This document shows positions 7,402-13,547 of a stretch of 24,325 bases of DNA, piece after piece; within the stretch, counting starts at the first letter, position 1, and the number at the start of each line of letters is the position of its first letter. The notes under the pieces are model-generated. The model saw only the letters and a list, made by a program, of their open reading frames with translations. It searched no databases and was not told the origin of the DNA. The stretch lies in the IMG/VR virus record IMGVR_UViG_3300032116_001280, positions 1-24,325 of that record; one strand, 5' to 3'. Source of the stretch: a virus. The translations under genes and the position numbers were made by a program.

Positions 7402-7662
7402 ATGGTTAACGAAGCGCAGATGAAAGTGATTCTTGATAAAATTGCGGTTTCCAGAACTCGCAATGTGGACAACACTGAATGGGTTGAACTTCTTGCCCAA
7501 CGTGCAGGTTGTGTGACAGAGATACTTATTCTCCAACAGACCATTGCAAATTTGGACCTCAAGAATGAAGTTGAGCACAAAACCTATCAAATTCTTGATG
7601 CAAAAGTTCGGAAAATTAATGCGAAGATTATCTCGATTAATCGGAAACTGAGGATCTACTAA
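7402..7662 (+). CDS. Unrecognised 86-residue helical protein, possibly leaderless
   Basis: The frame starts MVNEAQMKVILDKIAV and is almost wholly helical. Residues about 40-86 show heptad-like spacing of Ile/Leu, suggesting a coiled coil. ATG at 7402 lies seven bases after TATAAT and has no Shine-Dalgarno sequence. The alternative ATG at 7420 (residue 7) has none either. The first codons, ATGGTTAAC, nearly copy those of the divergent gene at 7179. Its stop overlaps the next ATG by one base (TAATG). No family is recognised. Confidence 0.7.
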   Translation: MVNEAQMKVILDKIAVSRTRNVDNTEWVELLAQRAGCVTEILILQQTIANLDLKNEVEHKTYQILDAKVRKINAKIISINRKLRIY

Positions 7663-7877
7663 TGCGCAAAACTTTTGATGTATCGCTTGTTCGGGAACGA
7701 GTCAATAAGATGTTGGATACTTCGACTTGTTCGCCAGAGACTAGATTCGGTATGATTGCTGTTCTTGAAATGATTCTTCATGAATCCGGGAACTACAAAG
7801 GATTCAATAATATCCTTGAAGGGCAAATCTGCAGCTACAAGGAACAGCCGGACGATTCCAGGCGGCTATATTACTAG
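7662..7877 (+). CDS. Conserved-type small phage protein, 71 residues
   Basis: ATG at 7662 overlaps the previous stop and has GAGG eight bases upstream. The sequence runs MRKTFDVSLVRERVNKML, then TRFGMIAVLEMILHESGNYKGF, and ends DDSRRLYY. I have the impression that the pattern 'R.GM...LE..LHE.GNY.GF' with a 'DDSRR.YY' end recurs in small phage proteins. No function is known to me. Confidence 0.75.
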   Translation: MRKTFDVSLVRERVNKMLDTSTCSPETRFGMIAVLEMILHESGNYKGFNNILEGQICSYKEQPDDSRRLYY

Positions 7878-7887
7878 GAGAAATTTT

Positions 7888-8100
7888 ATGTCAGAAGCAT
7901 GCGAGCGTTGGGTTTCTGTATGCGAAACCATAAAGAAATGGTTCGGGAAAGATGCGAAGTATATAATTCAAGAGATGGAATATTGTAATTTAAATGAGTC
8001 CTGGACTTTCGAATATGCGGCACCATTCGATCAAACAGGAAGGATGGTGAGATATCATGTTTCCAAATGGGATGGAAATATTACTTTCTTCGAGGACTAA
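7888..8100 (+). CDS. Unrecognised 70-residue protein
   Basis: The start is set by AGGAG seven bases before ATG 7888. The same frame is open further upstream but would overlap the previous gene by about 100 bases without a ribosome site. The protein (MSEACERWVSVCETIKKWF) has a helical Trp-rich start and a strand-rich end (SWTFEYAAPF, RYHVSKWDGNITFFED). No motif is recognised. It ends one base before the next ATG. Confidence 0.7.
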   Translation: MSEACERWVSVCETIKKWFGKDAKYIIQEMEYCNLNESWTFEYAAPFDQTGRMVRYHVSKWDGNITFFED

Positions 8101-8101
8101 T

Positions 8102-8293
8102 ATGTTTAATCAAAGACGTGAAAATCATCTTAGATCAACATCATACAATATGCCGGATAATAATCGAGAACGGCATCTAAAACATCCAGCATGTAGTGTG
8201 AATACAGTAAGGCAATATCGTCAAACTCTTAATATTAAGAGAAGTTATCCTCGTACTATTTTTGATAAAGTACTTTCTTGGTTTAATATTTAA
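8102..8293 (+). CDS. Unrecognised 63-residue basic protein
   Basis: ATG at 8102 is preceded by GAGG at six bases, inside the last codons of the upstream gene. The protein is rich in Arg, His and Asn (MFNQRRENHLRSTSYN) with a hydrophobic end (TIFDKVLSWFNI). No family is recognised. It abuts the deaminase-like gene with no gap. Confidence 0.6.
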   Translation: MFNQRRENHLRSTSYNMPDNNRERHLKHPACSVNTVRQYRQTLNIKRSYPRTIFDKVLSWFNI

Positions 8294-8719
8294 ATGAATT
8301 CGGATCTGCGTATTATAAGAAATTTCTCTCTTCTTAAGGAGATTGCAATATCTACTCCGAAAATTTCCGGAGCGAAGGTTGCTGCTGGTATTCTCCTTAA
8401 GAATAAGTTTATCTCGTTTGGAGTAAACTCTTATAAGACGCATCCTATCCAGGCTAAATATGCAGCAAATGCATTGGCAATTCATCTTCATGCCGAAATT
8501 GCAGCAATTAAGAATGCGATGTATCATATCGAAGTTCAAGATTTTCAGAAAGTTACTCTTCTTATTTGTCGTGTAAAGATCGATATTCCGACAGGTAAAT
8601 ATATCTACGGAATGGCGAAACCTTGTGCTGGTTGTCAACGTGCAATCTTGGAGTTTGGAATTAAAAGAGTTTGGTATTCGTTTGACGAAGAGCAGTTTAT
8701 AAGGTATAATAGTAATTAA
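8294..8719 (+). CDS. Cytidine/deoxycytidylate deaminase-family enzyme
   Basis: The zinc-site signature of the cytidine deaminase superfamily is present: HAE at residues 66-68 (zinc ligand His and catalytic Glu) and PCAGC at 110-114 (two zinc-ligand Cys). The end 'AILEFGIKRVWYSF' is the usual strand-helix after that motif. At 141 residues it is near the size of a single-domain deaminase. The likely role is deamination of a pyrimidine nucleoside or nucleotide in the phage dNTP supply, but the substrate cannot be told, and T4 gpcd similarity is not obvious. There is no clear Shine-Dalgarno sequence. The last 40 bases hold a promoter for the next gene. Confidence 0.85.
   Translation: MNSDLRIIRNFSLLKEIAISTPKISGAKVAAGILLKNKFISFGVNSYKTHPIQAKYAANALAIHLHAEIAAIKNAMYHIEVQDFQKVTLLICRVKIDIPTGKYIYGMAKPCAGCQRAILEFGIKRVWYSFDEEQFIRYNSN
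8682..8710 (+). promoter_or_regulatory. Sigma70-type promoter inside the deaminase gene, driving uvsE
   Basis: TTGACG (8682-8687) and TATAAT (8705-8710) have an exact 17-base spacer. The expected +1 (8717-8719) falls at or within two bases of the ATG at 8719, again giving a leaderless or nearly leaderless mRNA. Confidence 0.75.
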
Positions 8720-9612
8720 TGATCTATCCTTCATATTGCTGCATTAATCTTACTCTTCAAGAGAAGTATGGTTACACAACAAACAGAACTATGCGTAAGG
8801 CAACTTTCGAAGAAAAGGGAGTTCCTTATGCATCTTCCCTGGCAAAACAAAATGTTTGTGATCTTCTAAAGATCTTAGAATGGAATGTTGTAAATAATAT
8901 CAAAGGATTTCGCATTACATCGAATCTTTTTCCTTGGGCTTCTGAGTATTCTTTGGTAGATCTCCCTGACTGGGAGGAAATTTCTAGGACACTTAAGAGT
9001 TGCGGCGATCTCGCAAAAGAGAGAAATCTTAGATTATCGGCTCATCCTGGTGAGTTTGTAAAGTTGGCTTCTACAAAAGAAAATGTAGTTCTTTCTTCTA
9101 TTAAAGACTTAGAGATTCATTCAGAGATTTTTGATGTAATGGGTTTAGAAGCATCTCATTGGAATCCTCTTAATATCCATGTTGGTATGAAGTATTCTGA
9201 AGTAACTTCTAAGAGATTCGTAGATTCTTTTTCAAGACTTTCGGAAAATCTACAGAAGCGATTGGTAGTCGAAAATGATGATAAAGAATCTTCGTACTCT
9301 GTTCTAAAGTTATATGAGGATATCTATCAAGAAATAAATACACCGATTACATTTGATTATTTTCATCATGATTTTCATGATGATGGTTGGTCAACTGGAG
9401 AAGCATTCCTCTTAGCATATTCTACCTGGGACACAACTCCTCTCTTTCATTACTCAGAGAGTAAAGCACTACACGAAGGAATTAATGTAAATCCAAGAGC
9501 ACACTCAGATTTTATCAAAAAATATCCAGATAATTTTGGGTTCGACATTTATCTGGACATCGAAGCAAAAAAGAAAGAATTAGCATTAGATTGTATGATT
9601 ATTGGAGAATAA
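8719..9612 (+). CDS. uvsE: UV-damage endonuclease, UvsE/UVDE family
   Basis: The 297-residue protein has UVDE family landmarks in order: CCINLTL at 7-13, FRITSNLFPW at 64-73, SAHPGEFVKL at 107-116 (family SxHPxQF), NIHVGMK at 152-158, VENDD at 184-188, FDYFHHDFH at 212-220, HYSE at 244-247 and HSDFI at 262-266. These supply the metal-binding His, Glu and Asp of the TIM barrel. The enzyme nicks 5' of UV photoproducts to start repair of phage DNA in the cytoplasm. ATG 8719 shares its A with the deaminase stop (TAATG). AAGG upstream is far (about 14 bases), while an internal promoter points at this start. T4 itself uses the unrelated DenV for this job. Confidence 0.93.
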   Translation: MIYPSYCCINLTLQEKYGYTTNRTMRKATFEEKGVPYASSLAKQNVCDLLKILEWNVVNNIKGFRITSNLFPWASEYSLVDLPDWEEISRTLKSCGDLAKERNLRLSAHPGEFVKLASTKENVVLSSIKDLEIHSEIFDVMGLEASHWNPLNIHVGMKYSEVTSKRFVDSFSRLSENLQKRLVVENDDKESSYSVLKLYEDIYQEINTPITFDYFHHDFHDDGWSTGEAFLLAYSTWDTTPLFHYSESKALHEGINVNPRAHSDFIKKYPDNFGFDIYLDIEAKKKELALDCMIIGE

Positions 9613-9613
9613 T

Positions 9614-9775
9614 ATGAACGTAACAGTAAATAACGGATTATTTAATCTAGGAACACAAGAGAATATCTTTGCACGAATCAAGTTCTCAGAAGAGAACTTT
9701 GATGATATTCTTTCTCTTTTCTTAGATCTTTCTGATAAAGAAAAGAAGAAGATTCGTAAGATTAGGTTTGAGTAA
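9614..9775 (+). CDS. Unrecognised 53-residue protein
   Basis: ATG 9614 follows GGAG at six bases, in the last codons of uvsE, and the stop shares a base with the next ATG (TAATG). The sequence runs MNVTVNNGLFNLGTQENIF with an acidic middle and a Lys-rich end (DKEKKKIRKIRFE). No family is recognised. Codon use and packing match its neighbours. Confidence 0.65.
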   Translation: MNVTVNNGLFNLGTQENIFARIKFSEENFDDILSLFLDLSDKEKKKIRKIRFE

Positions 9776-9939
9776 TGACTAAATGGATTTGTTCTTTTTA
9801 TTGTGGTGAAGATAGATCTATCTTTATGCGTGATTATGTTGTCGAAGCATCGACGCCATTCGATGCCTCAAGAATTGTAGAATCTTTGTATAGTGGAAAT
9901 AAATACTTCAGATGGAGTTCTATACCAAGAACGAAATAA
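9775..9939 (+). CDS. Unrecognised 54-residue protein
   Basis: ATG 9775 overlaps the upstream stop and has AGG eight bases before it. The sequence (MTKWICSFYCGEDRSIF) has two cysteines, 'DYVVEASTPFDASRIVESLY' as a strand-helix unit, and a basic end (WSSIPRTK). The unit resembles small phage proteins of unknown role that read like a beta-alpha half of a larger fold. No function is assigned. Confidence 0.6.
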   Translation: MTKWICSFYCGEDRSIFMRDYVVEASTPFDASRIVESLYSGNKYFRWSSIPRTK

Positions 9940-9941
9940 CT

Positions 9942-10121
9942 ATGGAAAAATTTAATTACTGTATAACAACAAATTGGCCAGAAAATAATATGTTGAGTGT
10001 ATATCGTGTTCATAATAGAGATGTCCATTATGGAAATATAAAAGATGCGGAATATCTATTAGATTATGTTAAATACCAAAGTCCTGGCAAATCATGGCGA
10101 ATAGTTAAACTCTTGGTGTAA
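9942..10121 (+). CDS. Unrecognised 59-residue protein
   Basis: ATG 9942 was chosen because it lies two bases after the previous stop; ATG 9912 in the same frame would overlap the neighbour by 28 bases. Neither has a good ribosome site. The protein (MEKFNYCITTNWPENN) has a strand-like start, 'IKDAEYLLDYVKYQ' as a helix, and ends SWRIVKLLV. The layout is like the 54-residue neighbour (strands, then an acidic helix), but identity is too low to call them paralogues by eye. Confidence 0.6.
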   Translation: MEKFNYCITTNWPENNMLSVYRVHNRDVHYGNIKDAEYLLDYVKYQSPGKSWRIVKLLV

Positions 10122-10144
10122 ATAACGAAACAAACGGAGTTTAT

Positions 10145-10732
10145 ATGAGCACAAAGAAATCGAAAGGCGAGAATAGTTCAATCGAGATACCTTCATTATA
10201 TTATTCCTTCGAAGGAAGTGGATATTGGTTATTGAACGAAGAAATAGATCCGTATTCAACTGGAGATGCTATTAAGTATATTGTCGAAAGAAATGTAAAT
10301 CTTGCAGATCAAAAGACAGAAATTAGATTACTTATTAATTCTCCTGGCGGCGATTTAGCTTGTGCTAATGCCTTAATTGATATTATGAAAGGATCTAAAA
10401 TTCCAATCTCAACATTTGGATTGGGAATTATTGCATCAGCAGGATTGGCGATATTTATCGCAGGAGAAAAAGGTCGTAGATTTATTACACCTAATACCTC
10501 GATTCTATCTCATCAATTTTCGTGGGGATCTTTCGGAAAAGAACATGAGTTATATGCAAGAAATAAAGAGTTCGAACTAACAACTCAGAGAATGTTGGCA
10601 CACTATAAAAAGTGCACTGGAATGCCGGAAAAGAAAATTAAAGAAATTCTCTTACCTCCACATGATGTGTGGTTATCTGCAGAAGAAGCTGTACAGTATG
10701 GAATTGCAGATAAAATTGTTGAGTGGTATTAA
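10145..10732 (+). CDS. ClpP-like serine protease (family S14)
   Basis: The 195-residue protein matches ClpP in length and layout. LLINSPGGD at 62-70 is the ClpP 'INSPGG' strand-turn. The triad appears intact: Ser98 in IIASAG, His123 in ILSHQF, and Asp174 in PHDVWLSAEEA, followed by the family's 'SAEEA..YGIAD' helix. It is a cytoplasmic protease fold; ClpP forms heptameric rings, and no Clp ATPase is visible here. Targets are unknown. GGAG precedes ATG 10145 by eight bases. It is the last gene of the rightward operon. A prohead-maturation role is less likely, since gp21 is present and this gene is in a non-late operon. Confidence 0.9.
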   Translation: MSTKKSKGENSSIEIPSLYYSFEGSGYWLLNEEIDPYSTGDAIKYIVERNVNLADQKTEIRLLINSPGGDLACANALIDIMKGSKIPISTFGLGIIASAGLAIFIAGEKGRRFITPNTSILSHQFSWGSFGKEHELYARNKEFELTTQRMLAHYKKCTGMPEKKIKEILLPPHDVWLSAEEAVQYGIADKIVEWY

Positions 10733-10739
10733 AGAAAAA

Positions 10740-10758
10740 GGGAGGCCAAAAGCCTCCC
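10740..10758. terminator. Bidirectional intrinsic terminator between convergent genes
   Basis: GGGAGGC and GCCTCCC form a 7-bp stem around the loop CAAAA. T-rich DNA follows on the plus strand and A-rich DNA precedes it, so it can stop the protease operon from the left and the late transcript from the right. Confidence 0.85.
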
Positions 10759-10783
10759 AAACTTTATTTAAAATGTAAATTAA

Positions 10784-11185
10784 TTAGTCAAAATTTTCTT
10801 TTGGAACAAATTTAGATGCGCCCAATTTAACTGTTTTGGATTTACTATTATACCAATGCGGCATTTCGCCATCTTCGCTACCAAAAAAATTCCAGACTTG
10901 ATAATCTCCATATTGTTTAATATGCGCTTCTACAGCATCTTTAAATTCTTGATTTATTTTACCGTTATCTTTTATATCTTTAAAGATTGGCATAACATTA
11001 TTCTTGAAGTCTTTTCTAGCATCATCATTACTAGGTGCTTCTTCTAATTCTTCTTCATCAATTCCATCGCCATTCATTTCTTTAATCACTTCCTCAACAA
11101 CACTTCTGATGTAGTTTCTTAGTTCAGAATCGTTTGATTCTGTAATAACTTGTTTGTATGCTTCTGTAAATTTTGTGTAATCCAT
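10784..11185 (-). CDS. Possible prohead-targeted internal protein, 133 residues
   Basis: The protein starts MDYTKFTEAYKQV, identical to the start of the 375-residue protein encoded just upstream, and the likeness continues through 'LRNYIRSVVEEV'. After an acidic linker (GIDEEELEEA, residues 41-50) a different domain follows (60-133, with YQVWNFFGSEDG). L-E-E|A at 47-50 fits the gp21 cleavage consensus, as does F-T-E|A at 6-9 more loosely. T4 internal proteins share a short N-terminal capsid-targeting peptide (MKTYQEFIAE) cut at E|A, so packaging into the prohead is a reasonable inference. ATG 11185 follows AAGGA at six bases. The C-terminal domain is not recognised. Confidence 0.8.
   Translation of the reverse strand: MDYTKFTEAYKQVITESNDSELRNYIRSVVEEVIKEMNGDGIDEEELEEAPSNDDARKDFKNNVMPIFKDIKDNGKINQEFKDAVEAHIKQYGDYQVWNFFGSEDGEMPHWYNSKSKTVKLGASKFVPKENFD
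11147..11185. repeat. 39-bp perfect repeat, copy at start of 133-residue gene
   Basis: Bases 11147-11185 are identical to 12378-12416, including third codon positions. The repeat covers the first 13 codons of both genes and ends at the ATG. Confidence 0.95.
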
Positions 11186-11288
11186 ATACCTTCCTTTATT
11201 CTCCTAATTATTCTCCGTATACCAAAATACAACTATATATTATTAATCGAGCCTTCTATGAGTCCGGATCTTTAAGTTTAAGAACATA

Positions 11289-12416
11289 TTAATTTCTCTT
11301 ATCTTTTAGATATCTTTGAGCCCAAGTTTCTGGATTAGGATCTTTAAGAATTAATGTTGCATAACTCAATGCAGCCCCAGGGTCGTTTGCTATAGCATCT
11401 TCTCCCTTCGGAAATGGTCCTTTAAGAATAACCGCAGCATACTTATGTGAAGATGGTCCATCTTTTGATATAGCATCTTCTCCCTTCTCAAATCTACCTT
11501 TAAGTACCCACCAAGCATATAAAATTGACGACTCGGGATCTTTAGCAATAATATCTTCTGCTTCTTTAAACGGTCCTTTTATAACAGCTTCAGCATAATT
11601 AACTGCTGATTTTGCTGATTTTTGAGCAATTATCATATCTTCTAATTCAGGATTTCGTTTACCAGCTTTCATAGCAAGTTTTGTTAAGTAATATATATCT
11701 TTCTTCGAATTTATTTCTCTCTGTTTTTGTATATAACCTAAATTATCTCTTACACCTTTCACAAGATCATCAAATTTAAGTTTAGTTTGTTTTTCAAATT
11801 GAATTTGTTTTAATTTTTTATCTTTTCTATCGAAAAATTCTGTTTTATTAAGTTTGTCAAGATGTAATGCTGCAGCCCATTTATCTTTGGTCTCGTTTTT
11901 CTTAATACAATACACTAGAATTATTTCTGCTTCGTAGAAATATTGAGAGAAATGAGATTGATCTTGCTTTGTGACACACCAATCAGTACCTGAACCACGA
12001 TAACAGCTAGTTCTATGATTTAATGGGACTATAATTAGCCATTCTGAATCATCACGTAGAATTACTTCATCTAATGTAGTTTTATACTCTTGCGCTTTTT
12101 CTTTTTGTTTCGTTAGAGAAAGAATCTGCGAACTAAATTCTTTCCAATCTTTCTGAGCATCGATATCTTTAAGATTACCTTTAAATGTGTTCTTATTATC
12201 TCTATGAAAAGCTAAGATTTTCTTGACTTCTTCTGGCTCTGCTCCTTGATCAAGAAATCTCTTTTCTGATGTTTTGTAATCTTCTTCTAAAAATTTTAAA
12301 TATTGTTCATTTCGAACTTCTTCCACAATATCTCTAACTAATTTCCTGAGTTTTGAATCGTCATTCGATTGGACCAAAACTTGTTTGTATGCTTCTGTAA
12401 ATTTTGTGTAATCCAT
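11289..12416 (-). CDS. Protein with shared N-terminal cassette, 'WC' domain and 26-residue repeats
   Basis: Residues 1-37 match the start of the 133-residue neighbour (MDYTKFTEAYKQV, then LRKLVRDIVEEV). Residues about 90-215 hold 'IIVPLNHRTSCYRGSGTDWCVT', a pattern I have seen in T4-like phage proteins with no known function. Residues 274-375 are four tandem copies of a 26-residue unit starting at Tyr 274, 300, 326 and 352, of the form YAxxVLKGPFxKGEDAIAKDP; the last copy is degenerate. Such helical repeats occur in many phage and bacterial proteins. ATG 12416 overlaps the stop of the upstream small gene (TAATG). A role as a packaged internal protein is inferred from the N-terminus. Confidence 0.85.
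   Translation of the reverse strand: MDYTKFTEAYKQVLVQSNDDSKLRKLVRDIVEEVRNEQYLKFLEEDYKTSEKRFLDQGAEPEEVKKILAFHRDNKNTFKGNLKDIDAQKDWKEFSSQILSLTKQKEKAQEYKTTLDEVILRDDSEWLIIVPLNHRTSCYRGSGTDWCVTKQDQSHFSQYFYEAEIILVYCIKKNETKDKWAAALHLDKLNKTEFFDRKDKKLKQIQFEKQTKLKFDDLVKGVRDNLGYIQKQREINSKKDIYYLTKLAMKAGKRNPELEDMIIAQKSAKSAVNYAEAVIKGPFKEAEDIIAKDPESSILYAWWVLKGRFEKGEDAISKDGPSSHKYAAVILKGPFPKGEDAIANDPGAALSYATLILKDPNPETWAQRYLKDKRN
12378..12416. repeat. 39-bp perfect repeat, copy at start of 375-residue gene
   Basis: Second copy of the repeat at 11147-11185, with no mismatch over 39 bases. Identity drops immediately beyond it. Confidence 0.95.
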
Positions 12417-12580
12417 TATTCTTCTCTACCTTCGGATGCTTCTAATATCCAAAGAATATCTATCTTTGATATTTCCGCACCATACTTCTCTTTAATCTTA
12501 GTTTGAATTCTCTCAAGATCTCTTTTATCTGACTCAGAGATAATGTTAAGATAATCTTGTTTAAAAGAATTTAGATTCAT
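12416..12580 (-). CDS. Unrecognised 54-residue helical protein
   Basis: ATG 12580 opens MNLNSFKQDYLNIISESD, followed by 'LERIQTKIKEKYG' and 'ISKIDILWILEASEGREE'. The stop shares a base with the ATG of the 375-residue gene, which suggests coupling. It starts 10 bases after the stop of the endonuclease gene, and no clear Shine-Dalgarno sequence is seen. The layout is like small core or accessory proteins of T4-type phages, but no family is assigned. Confidence 0.6.
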   Translation of the reverse strand: MNLNSFKQDYLNIISESDKRDLERIQTKIKEKYGAEISKIDILWILEASEGREE

Positions 12581-12589
12581 ATTCAATCT

Positions 12590-13405
12590 TTATTTATTAA
12601 TTTTAGATTTTCTACCAGGAATAAAGTTAGAAGGGGTTGGGTCTTGCAATGGATTGATTCTTATAACTTCTGAGGTTTCTGGATTATGGAACCATTTGGT
12701 GCCAAAACTTGGATTATTTTCTTTAGATTTGGCTTTTGACATCTTTTTCTTTTTCTCTTCAGATGGTTTGGAATTCTTTTCTGATATCTTTTTCTTAGTT
12801 TCTTCTGAATGTTTCTTACCATATAATGGATGGTTTTCGCCTTTTCTCATCTCAGATAATTTCTTTTTAGTTTCGTCAGAAGCAACCATACCAGTGTGGA
12901 TTAATGATAATTTTTTCTTAGTTTCTTCAGTATGTGTTTTACCTGTATTAGCTAATGCAATCTTCTTTTTATGTTCCTCAGATTTAGGAATACCTTTATA
13001 CTTTCCTTTTCTATTCTCAGACATTTTTCTTCTTGTTTCTTCAGAATGGTTCTTACCATAGATAGGATTTTCCTTTCCTTGTAAAGCACGTCCAAAGTAA
13101 CCATTAGCTACAGCAAGCGATTCATTAAAATACATAGAAGATTTCACAACAGATAATTTCTTTTGAAAGAATAATTCTTTCTCGAAGGCTTCTTCTCTTG
13201 TATTGTGTTTTGTGATTATTATTGTTTTGAATAGATGAGGATTATTAATTACTTCTTGTTTATAGATATCTTTATATTTCTTAGATTGTATAGTTCCATG
13301 ATAACCTTTTATTATCTTAGAAACAGAAGTTGATCCAATATAAAATGGAGGGAGTTTGTTACCTTTGTAGATTGTAAGGTAAGTACAATAAATAGTATTA
13401 GACAT
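12590..13405 (-). CDS. GIY-YIG homing endonuclease with NUMOD3 repeats
   Basis: Residues 1-95 form the GIY-YIG nuclease: the strands around Tyr9 (YLTIY) and FYIGS at 21-25, the Arg/Lys-rich helix (YHGTIQSKKYK), and a Glu in 'EEAFEKELFF' as the expected metal ligand. Residues 110-240 hold about seven NUMOD3-type DNA-binding motifs, S/T-EE-xxKKxS separated by GK/GxxNP. The end (WFHNPETSEVIRI) is a DNA-binding tail common in this group. It is a free-standing mobile endonuclease downstream of gp23, as T4 seg genes are. ATG 13405 follows GAGG at seven bases. The first motif is YLT/YIG rather than exact GIY, which is common. Confidence 0.92.
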   Translation of the reverse strand: MSNTIYCTYLTIYKGNKLPPFYIGSTSVSKIIKGYHGTIQSKKYKDIYKQEVINNPHLFKTIIITKHNTREEAFEKELFFQKKLSVVKSSMYFNESLAVANGYFGRALQGKENPIYGKNHSEETRRKMSENRKGKYKGIPKSEEHKKKIALANTGKTHTEETKKKLSLIHTGMVASDETKKKLSEMRKGENHPLYGKKHSEETKKKISEKNSKPSEEKKKKMSKAKSKENNPSFGTKWFHNPETSEVIRINPLQDPTPSNFIPGRKSKINK

Positions 13406-13433
13406 ATGCTAACCTCGTATTAGTATTTGTTTA

Positions 13434-13467
13434 GAGGATAAGAGATGTTACTAGCATTCTTATCCTC
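13434..13467 (-). promoter_or_regulatory. Leader hairpin of the GIY-YIG gene, possible RNA switch
   Basis: On the minus strand GAGGATAAGA (13467-13458) and TCTTATCCTC (13443-13434) form a perfect 10-bp stem with a 14-base loop and no T-run after it. The loop bases ATGCTA (13457-13452) are complementary to TAGCAT at 13411-13406, directly before the ATG. Confidence 0.65.
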
Positions 13468-13471
13468 ATTT

Positions 13472-13479
13472 TATTTATA
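13472..13479 (-). promoter_or_regulatory. T4-type late promoter of the GIY-YIG gene
   Basis: Exact TATAAATA on the minus strand, between the gp23 terminator and the endonuclease ATG, which is 66 bases downstream. Expected transcripts would start close to the first base of the leader hairpin. Confidence 0.8.
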
Positions 13480-13506
13480 TAAATTTGAAATTTTGGAATA
13501 AAAAAA

Positions 13507-13524
13507 GGGAACCCGAAGGTTCCC
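13507..13524 (-). terminator. Intrinsic terminator after gp23
   Basis: On the minus strand GGGAACC-TTCG-GGTTCCC forms a 7-bp stem with a UUCG loop, followed by a run of T. It lies 24 bases past the gp23 stop. Confidence 0.95.
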
Positions 13525-13547
13525 TTAATTGATTTAAATACTCTGGT

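Noticed and set aside
7321-7590. Minus-strand open frames of 89 and 63 residues
   Set aside because: They run antisense to the 7402 gene into the promoter region and lack ribosome sites.
8240-8297. Possible promoter TTGATA-16-TAATAT before the deaminase gene
   Set aside because: The -10 match is weak and the start site would fall inside the ATG codon.
8177-8734. A 185-residue open frame on the minus strand
   Set aside because: It is antisense to the deaminase gene, which has a clear zinc signature; the minus frame has no motif, ribosome site or promoter.
11186-11288. A search for promoter or terminator in the gap between the two shared-leader genes
   Set aside because: No late octamer, convincing -35/-10 pair or stem with T-run was found; only a ribosome site for the 133-residue gene is clear.
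12591-12598. AATAAATA on the minus strand before the 54-residue gene
   Set aside because: It is only 11 bases from the ATG and overlaps the endonuclease stop, leaving no room for a leader with a ribosome site; likely chance in AT-rich DNA.
12720-13070. Regular repeats resembling a CRISPR-like or tandem DNA array
   Set aside because: They are coding NUMOD3 repeats of the GIY-YIG protein; DNA units vary in length and sequence.
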